Source: Hymenobacter edaphi
GTDB taxonomy: Bacteria > Bacteroidota > Bacteroidia > Cytophagales > Hymenobacteraceae
Reading direction: 5' to 3'
Assembly (NCBI RefSeq): GCF_003258365.1
Contig: NZ_QHKM01000004.1
Span: 124,001 to 188,000 of the forward strand
DNA length: 64,000 nt
Shown here piece by piece: positions 45,940 through 54,472 of this stretch; position 1 is the stretch's first letter, and every line of letters begins with the position of its first letter. A program made the position numbers and the translations under genes. The notes under the pieces were generated by a model. That model was not told the DNA's origin. It saw nothing but the letters and a program-made list of their open reading frames with translations, and did no database searches.

Positions 45940-46046
45940 GCCGCGGCCCCGGCCGTTTGGGCCACGTTTTCGCCGGTTCAGGCCCGCGGAACGACCGTTG
46001 GTCTAAGATTAGCCGCGGGCCTGGGGCGGCGTGCCCCGGAACTCTC

Positions 46047-46054
46047 TACCTTGG
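46047..46054 (+). promoter_or_regulatory. -7-like element TACCTTGG upstream of the ABC transporter
   Basis: TACCTTGG at 46047-46054, one base off the consensus, 26 bases before the ATG at 46081. Confidence 0.4.
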
Positions 46055-46080
46055 CAGTCACAATCAGCTCTTCGACAGCT

Positions 46081-47031
46081 ATGAAACCAATCTTACAGGC
46101 CATTGACGTACGCAAGCAGTACGCCAACCATACCGCCCTCGACGGGGTGAGCCTGGAGGTGCCGGAAGGCTCCATCTTCGGGCTGCTGGGCCCCAACGGC
46201 GCCGGCAAAACCTCGCTCATCCGCATCATCACCCAGATTACCGGCGCCGACTCGGGCCAGATTCTGTTTCGCGGCGAGAAGCTCAATCCCTCGCACATCG
46301 GGCAGATCGGCTACCTGCCCGAGGAGCGTGGCCTTTACAAGAAGATGAAGGTGGGCGAGCAGCTCATGTACCTGGCCCAGCTCAAGGGCATCCAGAAGGA
46401 GGAGGCCCGCCAGAAAATCAAACACTGGCTGGAGCGCTTCGACATCAAAAGCTGGGCCGATAAGAACATTGAGGACCTCTCGAAAGGCATGCAGCAAAAG
46501 GTGCAGTTCATTGCCACCGTGGTGCACGACCCGCAGCTGGTCATCCTCGACGAGCCGTTCTCGGGCTTCGACCCCATCAACGCCAACCTGCTCAAGGACG
46601 AAATCCTGGCCATGCGCGACCGGGGCGCCAGCATCATCTTCTCGACGCACCGCATGGAGTCGGTGGAGGAAATGTGCGACTACATTGCCCTGATCAACCG
46701 CTCGAAAAAGGTGCTCGACGGGCCCGTGCGCCAGGTGCGCGACGCCTACCGCACCCAGACCTACGAGGTGGAGGGCAAGGGCCAGCTGATGGTGATGCAC
46801 CCCGATTTTGAGGTGGTGGAGCACAAGGAGCGCGAAAACGGCCACTTCTACGACCGAATCCGCATCGTGCACGGCACGCCCAACGATTTGCTGCGCTACC
46901 TCATCGGGCCGGCCAACGTGGAGGTGCACACCTTCCGCGAGCGGGTGCCGAGCATCAACGAAATCTTCATTCAGCGCGTGCGCGAAACCCAGCCCGACTA
47001 CGTGCCCGATACCGACTCGGTATTGGCCTAG
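46081..47031 (+). CDS. ABC transporter ATP-binding protein
   Basis: The product is 316 residues from the ATG at 46081. Walker A is GPNGAGKT (37-44), the signature is LSKGMQQKVQF, Walker B is LVILDEPFSGFDP, and the H-loop is IIFSTHRM. A C-terminal extension of about 90 residues matches exporters of the NatA/YhaQ type. It pairs with the permease 51 bases downstream. The substrate is unknown; NatAB-type Na+ export is the nearest described function but is not shown here. Confidence 0.9.
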   Translation: MKPILQAIDVRKQYANHTALDGVSLEVPEGSIFGLLGPNGAGKTSLIRIITQITGADSGQILFRGEKLNPSHIGQIGYLPEERGLYKKMKVGEQLMYLAQLKGIQKEEARQKIKHWLERFDIKSWADKNIEDLSKGMQQKVQFIATVVHDPQLVILDEPFSGFDPINANLLKDEILAMRDRGASIIFSTHRMESVEEMCDYIALINRSKKVLDGPVRQVRDAYRTQTYEVEGKGQLMVMHPDFEVVEHKERENGHFYDRIRIVHGTPNDLLRYLIGPANVEVHTFRERVPSINEIFIQRVRETQPDYVPDTDSVLA

Positions 47032-47082
47032 CGGCAGCGGAATTGCCTGACCACCGAGAACTGACAACTGTCAACCCACACC

Positions 47083-48417
47083 ATGTCTAAAATCTGGCTT
47101 ATCGCGCAGCGCGAATACCTCACGCGGGTGCGCAAAAAGAGCTTCATCATCATGTCGCTGATCGGGCCGCTGCTGACGGTGGCCCTGTTTGCGGTGCCCG
47201 TGCTCATCGCCAAAATGTCGGACAACGGCAAGGTGGTGGCCGTGGCCGACGCCGGCGGCCTCTTCACCGACAAGCTGCCCGAGCCCAAGGACGACATCAG
47301 TTTCACCCGCGTATCGCCGGACCTGGCTACGGCTAAAACCGAGTTTAAAAAGAGCAAGCACGACGCGCTGCTCTACGTGCCGAAGCTCGACATCAGCAAC
47401 CCGGCCGGCTTCCAGGTCTTCTCGCGCAAGGGCCTGGGCATGTCCTTGGAAAACGACATCAACCGGGCCGTCAACAACGCCATTGAAAGCCAGCGCATGC
47501 AAAAAGCCGGCATCGACCGCGCCCTGCTCGACAACATGAAAGTCGACGTGGACCTGCAGACGGTGAGCTTGAGCGACGACGGCGAGAAAAGCTCGAGCAC
47601 CGGCATCAGCACGGTGGTGGCCTACGTGTTCGGCTTCCTGATCTACATCTTCATCTTCATCTACGGCGTGCAGATCATGCGCGGCGTGATGGAGGAAAAG
47701 ACCAACCGCATCGTGGAAGTGGTCATTTCCTCGGTCAAGCCCTTCCAGCTGATGATGGGCAAGGTGCTCGGCATTGCCGGCGTGGGCTTCACGCAGCTGG
47801 CCCTGTGGGTTATCCTCTCGATGGGCATCAGCTCGGTTATGGCCGGCTCCATCAGCCCCGATAAGATTGCCGAGGACCGCGCCGCCCGCACCACCGCCGT
47901 GATGCGCCCGACGACCGGTAAGGACGAAGCCGCCAAAAAGGAAAACGTGGCCGCCAAGTTCACCCAGGCCCTGAAAAGCGCCGACCTGAACGTGCCGCTG
48001 CTGGTGGGTTGCTTCCTGTTCTACTTCCTCGGCGGCTACCTGTTCTACGGCGCCTTGTTCGGGGCCATCGGCTCGGCCGTCGACAGCGAAACCGACACCC
48101 AGCAGTTTATGATGCCCGTCACCATGCCGTTGGTGCTGACGTTCGTGGTGTCGCAGGCCATCCTGACCACCAACCCCAACGGGCAGGTGGCGTTCTGGAT
48201 GTCCATCTTCCCGCTGACTTCGCCCATTGCCATGATGATGCGCCTGCCCTTCGGCGGGGTGCCCACCTGGCAGCTGCTGCTCTCGATGGCGCTGCTGATT
48301 GCGGGCTTCATAGGCGCCATCTGGATTGCCGGCCGCATCTACCGCGTGGGCATCCTGATGTACGGCAAGAAAGTCACCTACGGCGAGCTGTCGAAGTGGC
48401 TGTTCTACAAAGGCTAA
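47083..48417 (+). CDS. ABC-2 type transporter permease (NatB/YhaP-like)
   Basis: The product is 444 residues. The N-terminal REYLTRVRKKSFIIMSLIGPLL holds the first helix. A large extracytoplasmic domain spans about 45-170, then five to six helices follow with IMRGVMEEKTNRIVEVVISSVKPFQLMMGK, in part, which is the conserved NatB/ABC-2 segment. It forms the membrane part of the exporter with the preceding ATPase. A strong terminator follows. Confidence 0.88.
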   Translation: MSKIWLIAQREYLTRVRKKSFIIMSLIGPLLTVALFAVPVLIAKMSDNGKVVAVADAGGLFTDKLPEPKDDISFTRVSPDLATAKTEFKKSKHDALLYVPKLDISNPAGFQVFSRKGLGMSLENDINRAVNNAIESQRMQKAGIDRALLDNMKVDVDLQTVSLSDDGEKSSSTGISTVVAYVFGFLIYIFIFIYGVQIMRGVMEEKTNRIVEVVISSVKPFQLMMGKVLGIAGVGFTQLALWVILSMGISSVMAGSISPDKIAEDRAARTTAVMRPTTGKDEAAKKENVAAKFTQALKSADLNVPLLVGCFLFYFLGGYLFYGALFGAIGSAVDSETDTQQFMMPVTMPLVLTFVVSQAILTTNPNGQVAFWMSIFPLTSPIAMMMRLPFGGVPTWQLLLSMALLIAGFIGAIWIAGRIYRVGILMYGKKVTYGELSKWLFYKG

Positions 48418-48440
48418 GCTTGGGTTGCTAAGCTGAAAAA

Positions 48441-48473
48441 GGCTGCGCCTGAAGTCAGGCGCAGCCTTTTTTT
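48441..48473. terminator. Rho-independent terminator after the ABC permease
   Basis: GGCTGCGCCTGA (48441-48452) pairs perfectly with TCAGGCGCAGCC (48455-48466), with a T7 tail on the + strand and A5 before the stem. Confidence 0.88.
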
Positions 48474-48513
48474 GTATGCTGGATCGGCTACGACAACCGC
48501 TACCTTCGCTAAC

Positions 48514-49011
48514 ATGATATGCTCGTTTCGATTTCCGCTGCTGTTGCTGCTGACGCTCGTCCTGCTGGCCGGTTGCGGCAAGGATGATGACCCGCTCAAG
48601 GGCAAGCTGCGCTACAAGGTGCAGGTGCACGTGACGGGCGAAAACCTCACCGGGCTGGGCGCCGAAATGAGCTACGCCACGGTGCGCAACACCCTCACCG
48701 ACCCCAAGCCCGGGCCCAGCGGCCGCGACGCCTACGCCACGCGCGTCGACACGACCTACGAGCTGGGCGAGTACGGCGCCTACGACGCGCTGGAAGTGAC
48801 CCTGGCCCTGCGCAACGTGACCTGCCAGAATGCGGCCACCCAGCTCGGGGCCAACAGCTACCTAAAAGCCGAAATCCGGGCCAACGGCCTCAAAATCGAC
48901 GAAGTGAAGCTGGATCGTACCTCCGCGCGCACCATCAGCTGCTCGGCGGCCACGCCTTACCTGGTGCTGGTGGGCGGCGTGGGCGGCTCCGGCGGCGACT
49001 GGGACGATTAA
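48514..49011 (+). CDS. Small lipoprotein of unknown function
   Basis: The 165-residue product starts from the ATG at 48514. The signal peptide ends in a lipobox LLAGCGKDDD, so it should be lipid-anchored at Cys20. The mature part (YKVQVHVTGENLTGLGAEMSYAT) looks beta-rich and ends in a Gly/Asp-rich tail. No family is recognised. TACCTTCG at 48501-48508 just before the start resembles a -7 element. Confidence 0.75.
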   Translation: MICSFRFPLLLLLTLVLLAGCGKDDDPLKGKLRYKVQVHVTGENLTGLGAEMSYATVRNTLTDPKPGPSGRDAYATRVDTTYELGEYGAYDALEVTLALRNVTCQNAATQLGANSYLKAEIRANGLKIDEVKLDRTSARTISCSAATPYLVLVGGVGGSGGDWDD

Positions 49012-49035
49012 GCACTTCCCGTAACCCGCTGACGC

Positions 49036-49066
49036 GACGAGGCCGGACCAGACGTTCGGCCTCGTC
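49036..49066 (+). terminator. Candidate hairpin terminator after the lipoprotein gene
   Basis: GACGAGGCCG (49036-49045) pairs with CGGCCTCGTC (49057-49066); only a short GTTT follows. Confidence 0.5.
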
Positions 49067-49099
49067 GCCGTTTCGGGCCGCCGGGCCGGACTGGGGACC

Positions 49100-49107
49100 T
49101 ATCTTTG
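49100..49107 (+). promoter_or_regulatory. -7 element TATCTTTG directly before the ChaN-like gene
   Basis: TATCTTTG at 49100-49107 lies only four bases before the ATG at 49112, so the transcript would be leaderless or nearly so. Confidence 0.45.
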
Positions 49108-49111
49108 GCCC

Positions 49112-50011
49112 ATGCGTACCCTGCTTGCCGTCCTTGTTGCCCTGCTAACTGCCATGCCCGCTCTGGCCACCGCTCCCGCCGCGCCGCCCGACGACGCACG
49201 GCCCGCCTACCGCCTCTTCACCGCCGAGGGCAAGCCCGTCAGCTTCGGCAAGATGGCCAAGGCGCTGGCGGCGGCCGAGGTGGTGCTCTTCGGCGAGCAG
49301 CACAACGACCCGATTGCGCACTGGCTGGAGCTGCAGCTGGCCCGGGAGCTGGCCGAGCGCAAAGCCGGGCAGCTGGTGCTTGGCCTGGAAATGTTTGAGC
49401 GCGACGTGCAGCCCCTGGTGGAGCAGTACAACGTGGGCGAGCTGGACGCCAAGACCTTCGAGGAGCAGAGCCGCCCCTGGCCCAACTACAAGACCGACTA
49501 CCAACCCCTACTGGAGCTGGCCCGGCAGCAGAAGCTGCGCGTGGTGGGCACCAACGTGCCGCGCCGCTACGCCCAGCAGGTTGCCAAGGGCAGCCTCACG
49601 GCGCTGGACGCGCTGCCCACCGCCGAAAAAGCCTGGCTGGCCCCGCTGCCCATCAAAGTGGACTATGCGCTGCTGGGCTACCAGGGCATGGCCAAAATGT
49701 TCGGCGGCGACGCCGCGCACGCGGCCGGGGTGCAGAATATTATCCAGGCCCAGGCCCTCAAGGACGCCACCATGGCCCACTTCATCCGCCAGAGCCGGCA
49801 GCCCGGCCAGCTGCTGCTGCACGTCAACGGTGCCTACCACTCCGACAACCACGACGGCATCGGGTGGTACCTGCGCCTGGCCGAGCCCCAACTGCGCGTC
49901 CTCACCATCAGCACCGTCACGCAGGCGCAGCTTGGCAGGCTGGACAAAGAGAACCTAAAGAAGGCCGACTTTGTGCTGGTAGTGCCGGAGGACATGACCA
50001 AGACGTATTAG
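49112..50011 (+). CDS. ChaN-like haem-binding/iron-regulated protein (DUF399)
   Basis: The 299-residue product has a signal peptide (LLAVLVALLTAMPALATA). The ChaN/DUF399 core follows: VVLFGEQHNDPIAHWLELQL, LGLEMFERDVQPLVEQY, and VNGAYHSDNHDGIGWYL near the C-terminus. The EQHN and HSDNH motifs carry likely metal or haem ligands. ChaN proteins are surface or periplasmic and linked to iron acquisition in other bacteria. The stop is nine bases before the next start. Confidence 0.82.
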   Translation: MRTLLAVLVALLTAMPALATAPAAPPDDARPAYRLFTAEGKPVSFGKMAKALAAAEVVLFGEQHNDPIAHWLELQLARELAERKAGQLVLGLEMFERDVQPLVEQYNVGELDAKTFEEQSRPWPNYKTDYQPLLELARQQKLRVVGTNVPRRYAQQVAKGSLTALDALPTAEKAWLAPLPIKVDYALLGYQGMAKMFGGDAAHAAGVQNIIQAQALKDATMAHFIRQSRQPGQLLLHVNGAYHSDNHDGIGWYLRLAEPQLRVLTISTVTQAQLGRLDKENLKKADFVLVVPEDMTKTY

Positions 50012-50019
50012 GCGGGTAG

Positions 50020-50625
50020 ATGAAAAAGCTAATTGGCTTAATCTTGCTGAGTATGTGGGGCATTTCTCAACCAGCCCAGGCTCAAAAATTTCTGGAGGAT
50101 TACCAACGCTTCAGAAGTAAGCACCGACCGCACAAGACTTGGGCTAGGCGGGCGCAACGAGCGGAACTAGAGCTGCTGAAAATACTATTTGCTACGCATC
50201 AGCAACAGACTGGGCGCCGCCTCGATGTTGCCGACACGTTGCACCTGCTGACGCTGACGCCGGTGGAGGTAGGCCAAGGCTATGCGCCGCGGGCTGGCAT
50301 GATCTGGAATGGCTCGGATACTATTGCGTTCCGACTGGAGTACGCAGGGATGCCGCCGTATGGCCGGACCGCCATCAAGTATGAGCCGTTTTTAGCGCCC
50401 GCGCCATCCTATGACCCGTACGCCGATGTTAGCTTGGACTCGCTGGTGGCGTTGGTGTCGCGGCGGCAGTTTGCACAGGCGCAGCACCTAGCAGCGGACT
50501 ACCCCGTGTTCGATGGAAGCAGTAGTCAGGTGGTTTCAGCAGTCAGAACCCCGAAAGGCTATCAGATAACGGCCTTTACTTTACCTGCCTTTGGATTTAT
50601 AAGGGGCGAGAAACCCCGAAAATAA
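50020..50625 (+). CDS. Small secreted protein of unknown function (paralogue A)
   Basis: The 201-residue product has a typical signal peptide (KKLIGLILLSMWGISQPAQA). The mature region contains QTGRRLDVADTLHLL, GYAPRAGMIWNGSDTIAF and TPKGYQITAFTLPAF. It is clearly paralogous to the product of 51348-51968, with the same order of blocks. Codon use is less GC-rich than that of neighbours. No family is recognised. Confidence 0.72.
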   Translation: MKKLIGLILLSMWGISQPAQAQKFLEDYQRFRSKHRPHKTWARRAQRAELELLKILFATHQQQTGRRLDVADTLHLLTLTPVEVGQGYAPRAGMIWNGSDTIAFRLEYAGMPPYGRTAIKYEPFLAPAPSYDPYADVSLDSLVALVSRRQFAQAQHLAADYPVFDGSSSQVVSAVRTPKGYQITAFTLPAFGFIRGEKPRK

Positions 50626-50630
50626 CTGCC

Positions 50631-51278
50631 ATGATTTCCACGAAAAACCTCGCCGCCCTTCCCGAGCCCGCCGCCCTGCAGCCGATCTGCCGGGCCATGG
50701 CCGTGCTCGACGCCATCAACTCGCCCGACTGGGAGTACCGCTACCACTCCTACGACCCGGCCTGGGGTGAAAACGAAGCCGTATTCCAGCTCAACACCGG
50801 CGAAGGCGACGAAATGCTCATCCTGTTTCGGCCCGAGGGCTGCTGCATCAACGGCTACGTGGATACCTACGCCCAGCCCAACAAGGCCGAGGTGACGCAG
50901 GGCCTGCCCGCCGCCTTCGAGGAATTCGTGTTCGGCGAACCGGTATCGTCCATCGGCACCACGTTCTGCCTGTGGTACACGCCCGCGCAGGGCTGGCAGA
51001 CGGGCGCCATCGACAAGGGCGCCGACGACGGCTCGGAGGAAATGCTCTACCTGCTCGACGCGCGCCCCGAATCCTACGTCGAGTGGGCCAACGAGTATTT
51101 CGTGGAAGATACCGGCCGCCCGCTCCTCGACGTAGCCGACGTGGCCCGCGTATACCAGGGCGAGGCGCTGACCCGCGACGTGGTGCAGCGCCTCAACCCG
51201 GAGCTGGAACAGGAAGATTTGGAGCAGCTGGCCGCGGAGCTGCAGGAAATCGGCTATCCGTACAGCTTCGGTAAATAG
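50631..51278 (+). CDS. Conserved hypothetical cytoplasmic protein
   Basis: The 215-residue acidic protein has no signal peptide or membrane helix. Recognisable stretches are WEYRYHSYDPAWGENEAVFQ, FRPEGCCINGYVDTY and DGSEEMLYLLDARPESYV. It starts five bases after the preceding gene and returns to the high-GC codon use of the chromosome. It sits between the two secreted paralogues, so a link with them is possible, but I do not recognise the family. Confidence 0.7.
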   Translation: MISTKNLAALPEPAALQPICRAMAVLDAINSPDWEYRYHSYDPAWGENEAVFQLNTGEGDEMLILFRPEGCCINGYVDTYAQPNKAEVTQGLPAAFEEFVFGEPVSSIGTTFCLWYTPAQGWQTGAIDKGADDGSEEMLYLLDARPESYVEWANEYFVEDTGRPLLDVADVARVYQGEALTRDVVQRLNPELEQEDLEQLAAELQEIGYPYSFGK

Positions 51279-51347
51279 CCCTGTTCCACCGCCGTTGGGC
51301 TTGAGTTGTGGTCAATAGCGACCCATTGGCGGTGGCATAAGGTGCCT

Positions 51348-51968
51348 ATGGTTTACAGCAAATGGTTAAGCTTCGTGGGGAGTGGCATTCAATTCGTAAC
51401 AGTGGTGGTGCTCAGCCTGAGTATGCCAGCTCAGGCGCAGCAGTTTTTACCCGATTATAAACGGGTGCTGCGCCGGACGACGCCTACTCCGCGCCGGGCG
51501 CAGCAGGCTGAGCTGACTCTGTTGAGCGAACTGTTTACGGCTCATCAACGCCAAACCGGACGTAGCTTCAACGAGGCGGACACCATCCATATTCTGACGG
51601 AAACGCCCAGTGAAATCACGGGAGGGTATGCGCCCTACTCGGGAATGGTGTGGAACAGCGTCGACACCGTGGCTTTTACGCTGGAGTATGACGTTACCAA
51701 ACGCCCGGCTACGCGCACGGTGCAATACCAACCATTTCTGGTGCCCTGTCAGCCCCCGATGAGCGACTGTTCGCGGCAGGTGTTGGTGCGGCTTGTGGCG
51801 GGCCAGCGTTTTGAGGCTGCCAGACAGCTGGCTCACAACAACCAAGCGCTTGATGGGAGCTATACGCAGGTCGCTTCGGCCACCAAAACGCCGAAAGGTT
51901 ACCGCATCGTTTCTTTTACTTTGCCGGCCTTCATGCTGCCCTTCACCGATAAGCATCAGTATCGGTAG
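51348..51968 (+). CDS. Small secreted protein of unknown function (paralogue B)
   Basis: The 206-residue product from the ATG at 51348 has a signal peptide (IQFVTVVVLSLSMPAQAQ). The mature part aligns by eye with paralogue A (QTGRSFNEADTIHIL, GYAPYSGMVWNSVDTVAF, TPKGYRIVSFTLPAF). The two Cys residues in the middle (PCQPPMSDCS) are absent from paralogue A. A GTG at 51306 would give a longer form without a good signal peptide. Confidence 0.72.
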   Translation: MVYSKWLSFVGSGIQFVTVVVLSLSMPAQAQQFLPDYKRVLRRTTPTPRRAQQAELTLLSELFTAHQRQTGRSFNEADTIHILTETPSEITGGYAPYSGMVWNSVDTVAFTLEYDVTKRPATRTVQYQPFLVPCQPPMSDCSRQVLVRLVAGQRFEAARQLAHNNQALDGSYTQVASATKTPKGYRIVSFTLPAFMLPFTDKHQYR

Positions 51969-51996
51969 TCGTCGTCTTGTAGTCTAACCGCTGCCC

Positions 51997-52722
51997 ATGC
52001 CTACCACTTTCCTCACAGCCGAATGGCGCAACCTGCTCATGGCCAACTACGCCGTGGACCCCGCCATCCTCCGGCCGTATCTACCCTTCGGCACCGAGCT
52101 GGACGACTGGCAGGGCACCCACTACGTGAGCATGGTGGGCTTCATGTTCGAGCATACGCGGGTGCGGGGCTTCAGCGTGCCCTGGCACCGGCACTTCGAG
52201 GAGGTGAACCTGCGCTTCTACGTGCGCCACCGTCACCCCGAGCACGGCTGGCGACGCGGAGTGGTGTTCATCCGGGAAATCGTGCCGCGGGCCATGATTG
52301 CGGCCGTGGCCAACACCTTCTACGGCGAGAAGTACCTGGCCCTGCCCATGCGCCACCACTGGCGGCCGGCGGGGGAGGACCAACTTGAAATCGACTACGG
52401 CTGGCAGGTGGGCGGGCAGTGGAACGAGCTGCGCGCCACCGTGGAAAAGGCCAACGCGCCCATTGCCGAGGGCAGCGAAGCCGAGTTCATCACCGAGCAT
52501 TACTGGGGCTACACGCGGCTGGGCGAGCGGCGGACCGGACAGTACGAGGTGGTGCACCCGCGCTGGAACGCCCACCAGGTGCTCGGCTACCAGATGCAGT
52601 GCAGCGTGGCCCGGCTCTACGGCCCGGCCTTCGTGGAGCCGCTCAGCCAGCCGCCCCGCTCCGTATTCATGGCCGATGGCTCGGCGGTGAAGGTGATGGG
52701 CGGGGAACGAATCAGCGGGTAA
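51997..52722 (+). CDS. DUF2071 (YqjF-like) family protein
   Basis: The 241-residue product begins FLTAEWRNLLMANYAVDPAIL and has LPFGTELDDWQGTHYVSMVGF and VNLRFYVRH, the conserved beginning of the COG3361/DUF2071 family. The fold is related to acetoacetate decarboxylase. Its function is not established. It starts 28 bases after paralogue B. Confidence 0.82.
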   Translation: MPTTFLTAEWRNLLMANYAVDPAILRPYLPFGTELDDWQGTHYVSMVGFMFEHTRVRGFSVPWHRHFEEVNLRFYVRHRHPEHGWRRGVVFIREIVPRAMIAAVANTFYGEKYLALPMRHHWRPAGEDQLEIDYGWQVGGQWNELRATVEKANAPIAEGSEAEFITEHYWGYTRLGERRTGQYEVVHPRWNAHQVLGYQMQCSVARLYGPAFVEPLSQPPRSVFMADGSAVKVMGGERISG

Positions 52723-52789
52723 GCGGCCCATCTGCTCCGGTTCTTTGCGCAGCCGCGCGGGACAGGGTTGACTTTGGGCGTCGGTTACG

Positions 52790-53680
52790 CTATGCCAGCG
52801 GCTTGCCGCCCAGACAGGCCTCGTCGTGCAGCGTCAGGATGGGCCGGGCCTCCGCACACACATAGCCGCTGCCGTAGCTGCCCACCAGCTCGCACACCGA
52901 ATACTGCTGCCGCCGCGCTGCAAGCGTTTCCTCCCAGCGAGCCTGCTCGGCGGCCTGCGCCGGGGTATCGAACGGAAACGGGTGCGCCGGGCGGGCCAGG
53001 CCGATACGCCAGGGCTTGGGGTCGAGGCGGGCCCGGTAGCAGTCCTGGTTCTGGCAGAGCCGCGCGTAGGTAGGGTCCACCGGTAGAAAGCGGAAAACAG
53101 CCTGCGCCAAGCTGCCGTTGGGTTCTAGCGGTGCGTGGGTGACCAGCAGCCGGAATCCGGCCCGGGTGCGGTACAGGCGGAAGCTCCAGTCAGGATGCTG
53201 AAGCAGCCAGGCGCGCAGCCGCTCCAGCAGGTACTCGTCGGGCAGCAGCGCGGGCGGGGCCGGCGGCGCCGCAATGCCGAACAGCCGCCGGAAAAACCGC
53301 AATACCGGGGACATGCTGGCCGGCCGCGGCAGGCGGCGCCACAGATCGGCCCGATCCACGTCCAGAAACATCACGCGCGCCGCATTCAGCACCCGGCTGC
53401 CGTAGCGGTTACGCGTAACGGCTCCCAGCAACGGTCCGCCCAACCCATCATCGATGCGCTGCACCAGCGGCTCGCGCAAGGGGGCCGTGCCGGAGGGGTA
53501 GCGGCTGAGCGTGGCGCCCTGCTCCAGCCGCTGGCGTCGCTGCTGCAGCTGCTTCTGCGCGGCCTGCCGGGCGGCTGCCGGGCTGTCGTCGCTGCCGGCG
53601 TAGGCAATCAGGTGGTACTCACGGCCATCGGGCGCAGCGTACTGCAGGACCTCACGAGCCCAGTAAGTATAGAGCAGCAT
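52790..53680 (-). CDS. Hypothetical protein
   Basis: The product is 296 residues from the ATG at 53680. It carries a basic, Gln-rich helical segment (AAQKQLQQRRQRLEQ), a hydrophobic strand ending in acidic residues (ARVMFLDVDRADLW), and FRLYRTRAGFRLLVTHAPLEP. A strand with DxD followed at a distance by R-x-x-x-G-x-R recalls archaeo-eukaryotic primase-type catalytic strands, but this is weak. A Cys pair at CQNQDC could bind metal. No confident family. Confidence 0.6.
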   Translation of the reverse strand: MLLYTYWAREVLQYAAPDGREYHLIAYAGSDDSPAAARQAAQKQLQQRRQRLEQGATLSRYPSGTAPLREPLVQRIDDGLGGPLLGAVTRNRYGSRVLNAARVMFLDVDRADLWRRLPRPASMSPVLRFFRRLFGIAAPPAPPALLPDEYLLERLRAWLLQHPDWSFRLYRTRAGFRLLVTHAPLEPNGSLAQAVFRFLPVDPTYARLCQNQDCYRARLDPKPWRIGLARPAHPFPFDTPAQAAEQARWEETLAARRQQYSVCELVGSYGSGYVCAEARPILTLHDEACLGGKPLA

Positions 53681-53829
53681 TGGCGGAAAATATAAACCAG
53701 AGACGCAAGGCCCGGCGAGGTGGACGGACTTGGCCGCGGCCCGCGTGGGGCGCAAGAACGGTAATCGGCGCGAAGTGCTCCACTGCGGTAGGCCTGCCCG
53801 CTTACCCGCCGGAAACCGCCCGGACGCAA

Positions 53830-53863
53830 GAAGCCCCGGTAACTCGGAAGTTACCGGGGCTTC
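53830..53863. terminator. Hairpin terminator after the IscA-type gene
   Basis: A perfect 15-bp stem (GAAGCCCCGGTAACT at 53830-53844, complement at 53849-53863) with a four-base loop. It follows the minus-strand gene ending at 53889. Confidence 0.75.
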
Positions 53864-53888
53864 TTTCAGGCTGAAAACCGGGCCGGGG

Positions 53889-54245
53889 CTAGGCCGAGAA
53901 CGACGAGCCGCAGCCGCAGGTGCTCTTGGCCTGGGGGTTGTTGAAGATGAAGCCGCGGGCGTTCAGGCCGTCCTGGAAATCGACTTCCATGCCCATCACG
54001 TACATCGCGTGCTTTTTGTCCATGATCAGCTTCACGCCGTCGAGGTCGAAGGTTTCGTCCTGGTCCTTGGCCTTGTCGAAGCCGAGCAGGTAGCTCAGGC
54101 CCGAGCAGCCGCCGCCCTGCACGCCCACGCGCAGGCCGTATTCGGTCGGCACGTTCTTCTCGCGCAGGATATTTCTTACTTCCTCCAGGGCACGGGGCGT
54201 AAGTGCGATGGGGGCCAATTTGGTGGAAGCCGTGGCAGTTGCCAT
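53889..54245 (-). CDS. Iron-sulfur cluster assembly protein, IscA/ErpA/HesB type
   Basis: The 118-residue A-type carrier has the three cluster-binding cysteines in place: Cys47 in GVQGGGCSGL, and Cys110 and Cys112 in STCGCGSSF. It delivers Fe-S clusters to target enzymes. The ATG at 54245 gives a short flexible N-terminus. A -7 element (TATCTTTG on the minus strand at 54303-54310) lies about 58 bases upstream. Confidence 0.93.
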   Translation of the reverse strand: MATATASTKLAPIALTPRALEEVRNILREKNVPTEYGLRVGVQGGGCSGLSYLLGFDKAKDQDETFDLDGVKLIMDKKHAMYVMGMEVDFQDGLNARGFIFNNPQAKSTCGCGSSFSA

Positions 54246-54302
54246 AGTTGAAAAAGAGGTTGCGTAGAGACTCCGAAAGGAAGGGCTTGGCGGCCCGGAC
54301 GA

Positions 54303-54310
54303 CAAAGATA
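54303..54310 (-). promoter_or_regulatory. -7 element TATCTTTG for the IscA-type gene
   Basis: Minus-strand TATCTTTG at 54303-54310, a consensus match, 58 bases before the ATG at 54245. Confidence 0.5.
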
Positions 54311-54373
54311 CTGCCCGGTCGCCATTCGCCGTATCATTCGCGTAACAGTAGCCCGGCGCGTCCGGTTCACGTA

Positions 54374-54381
54374 TATCTTTG
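54374..54381 (+). promoter_or_regulatory. -7 element TATCTTTG for the divergent + gene
   Basis: TATCTTTG at 54374-54381, a consensus match, 92 bases before the ATG at 54473. Confidence 0.45.
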
Positions 54382-54472
54382 CCGGCCGCTGTGGGCTGGG
54401 TGTATTACCCGTTCCAGCCACTTTTGTTTTATACCCGCGCGCTGCCGGTGGTGGCGCGCCTTCAGCCCCCGC

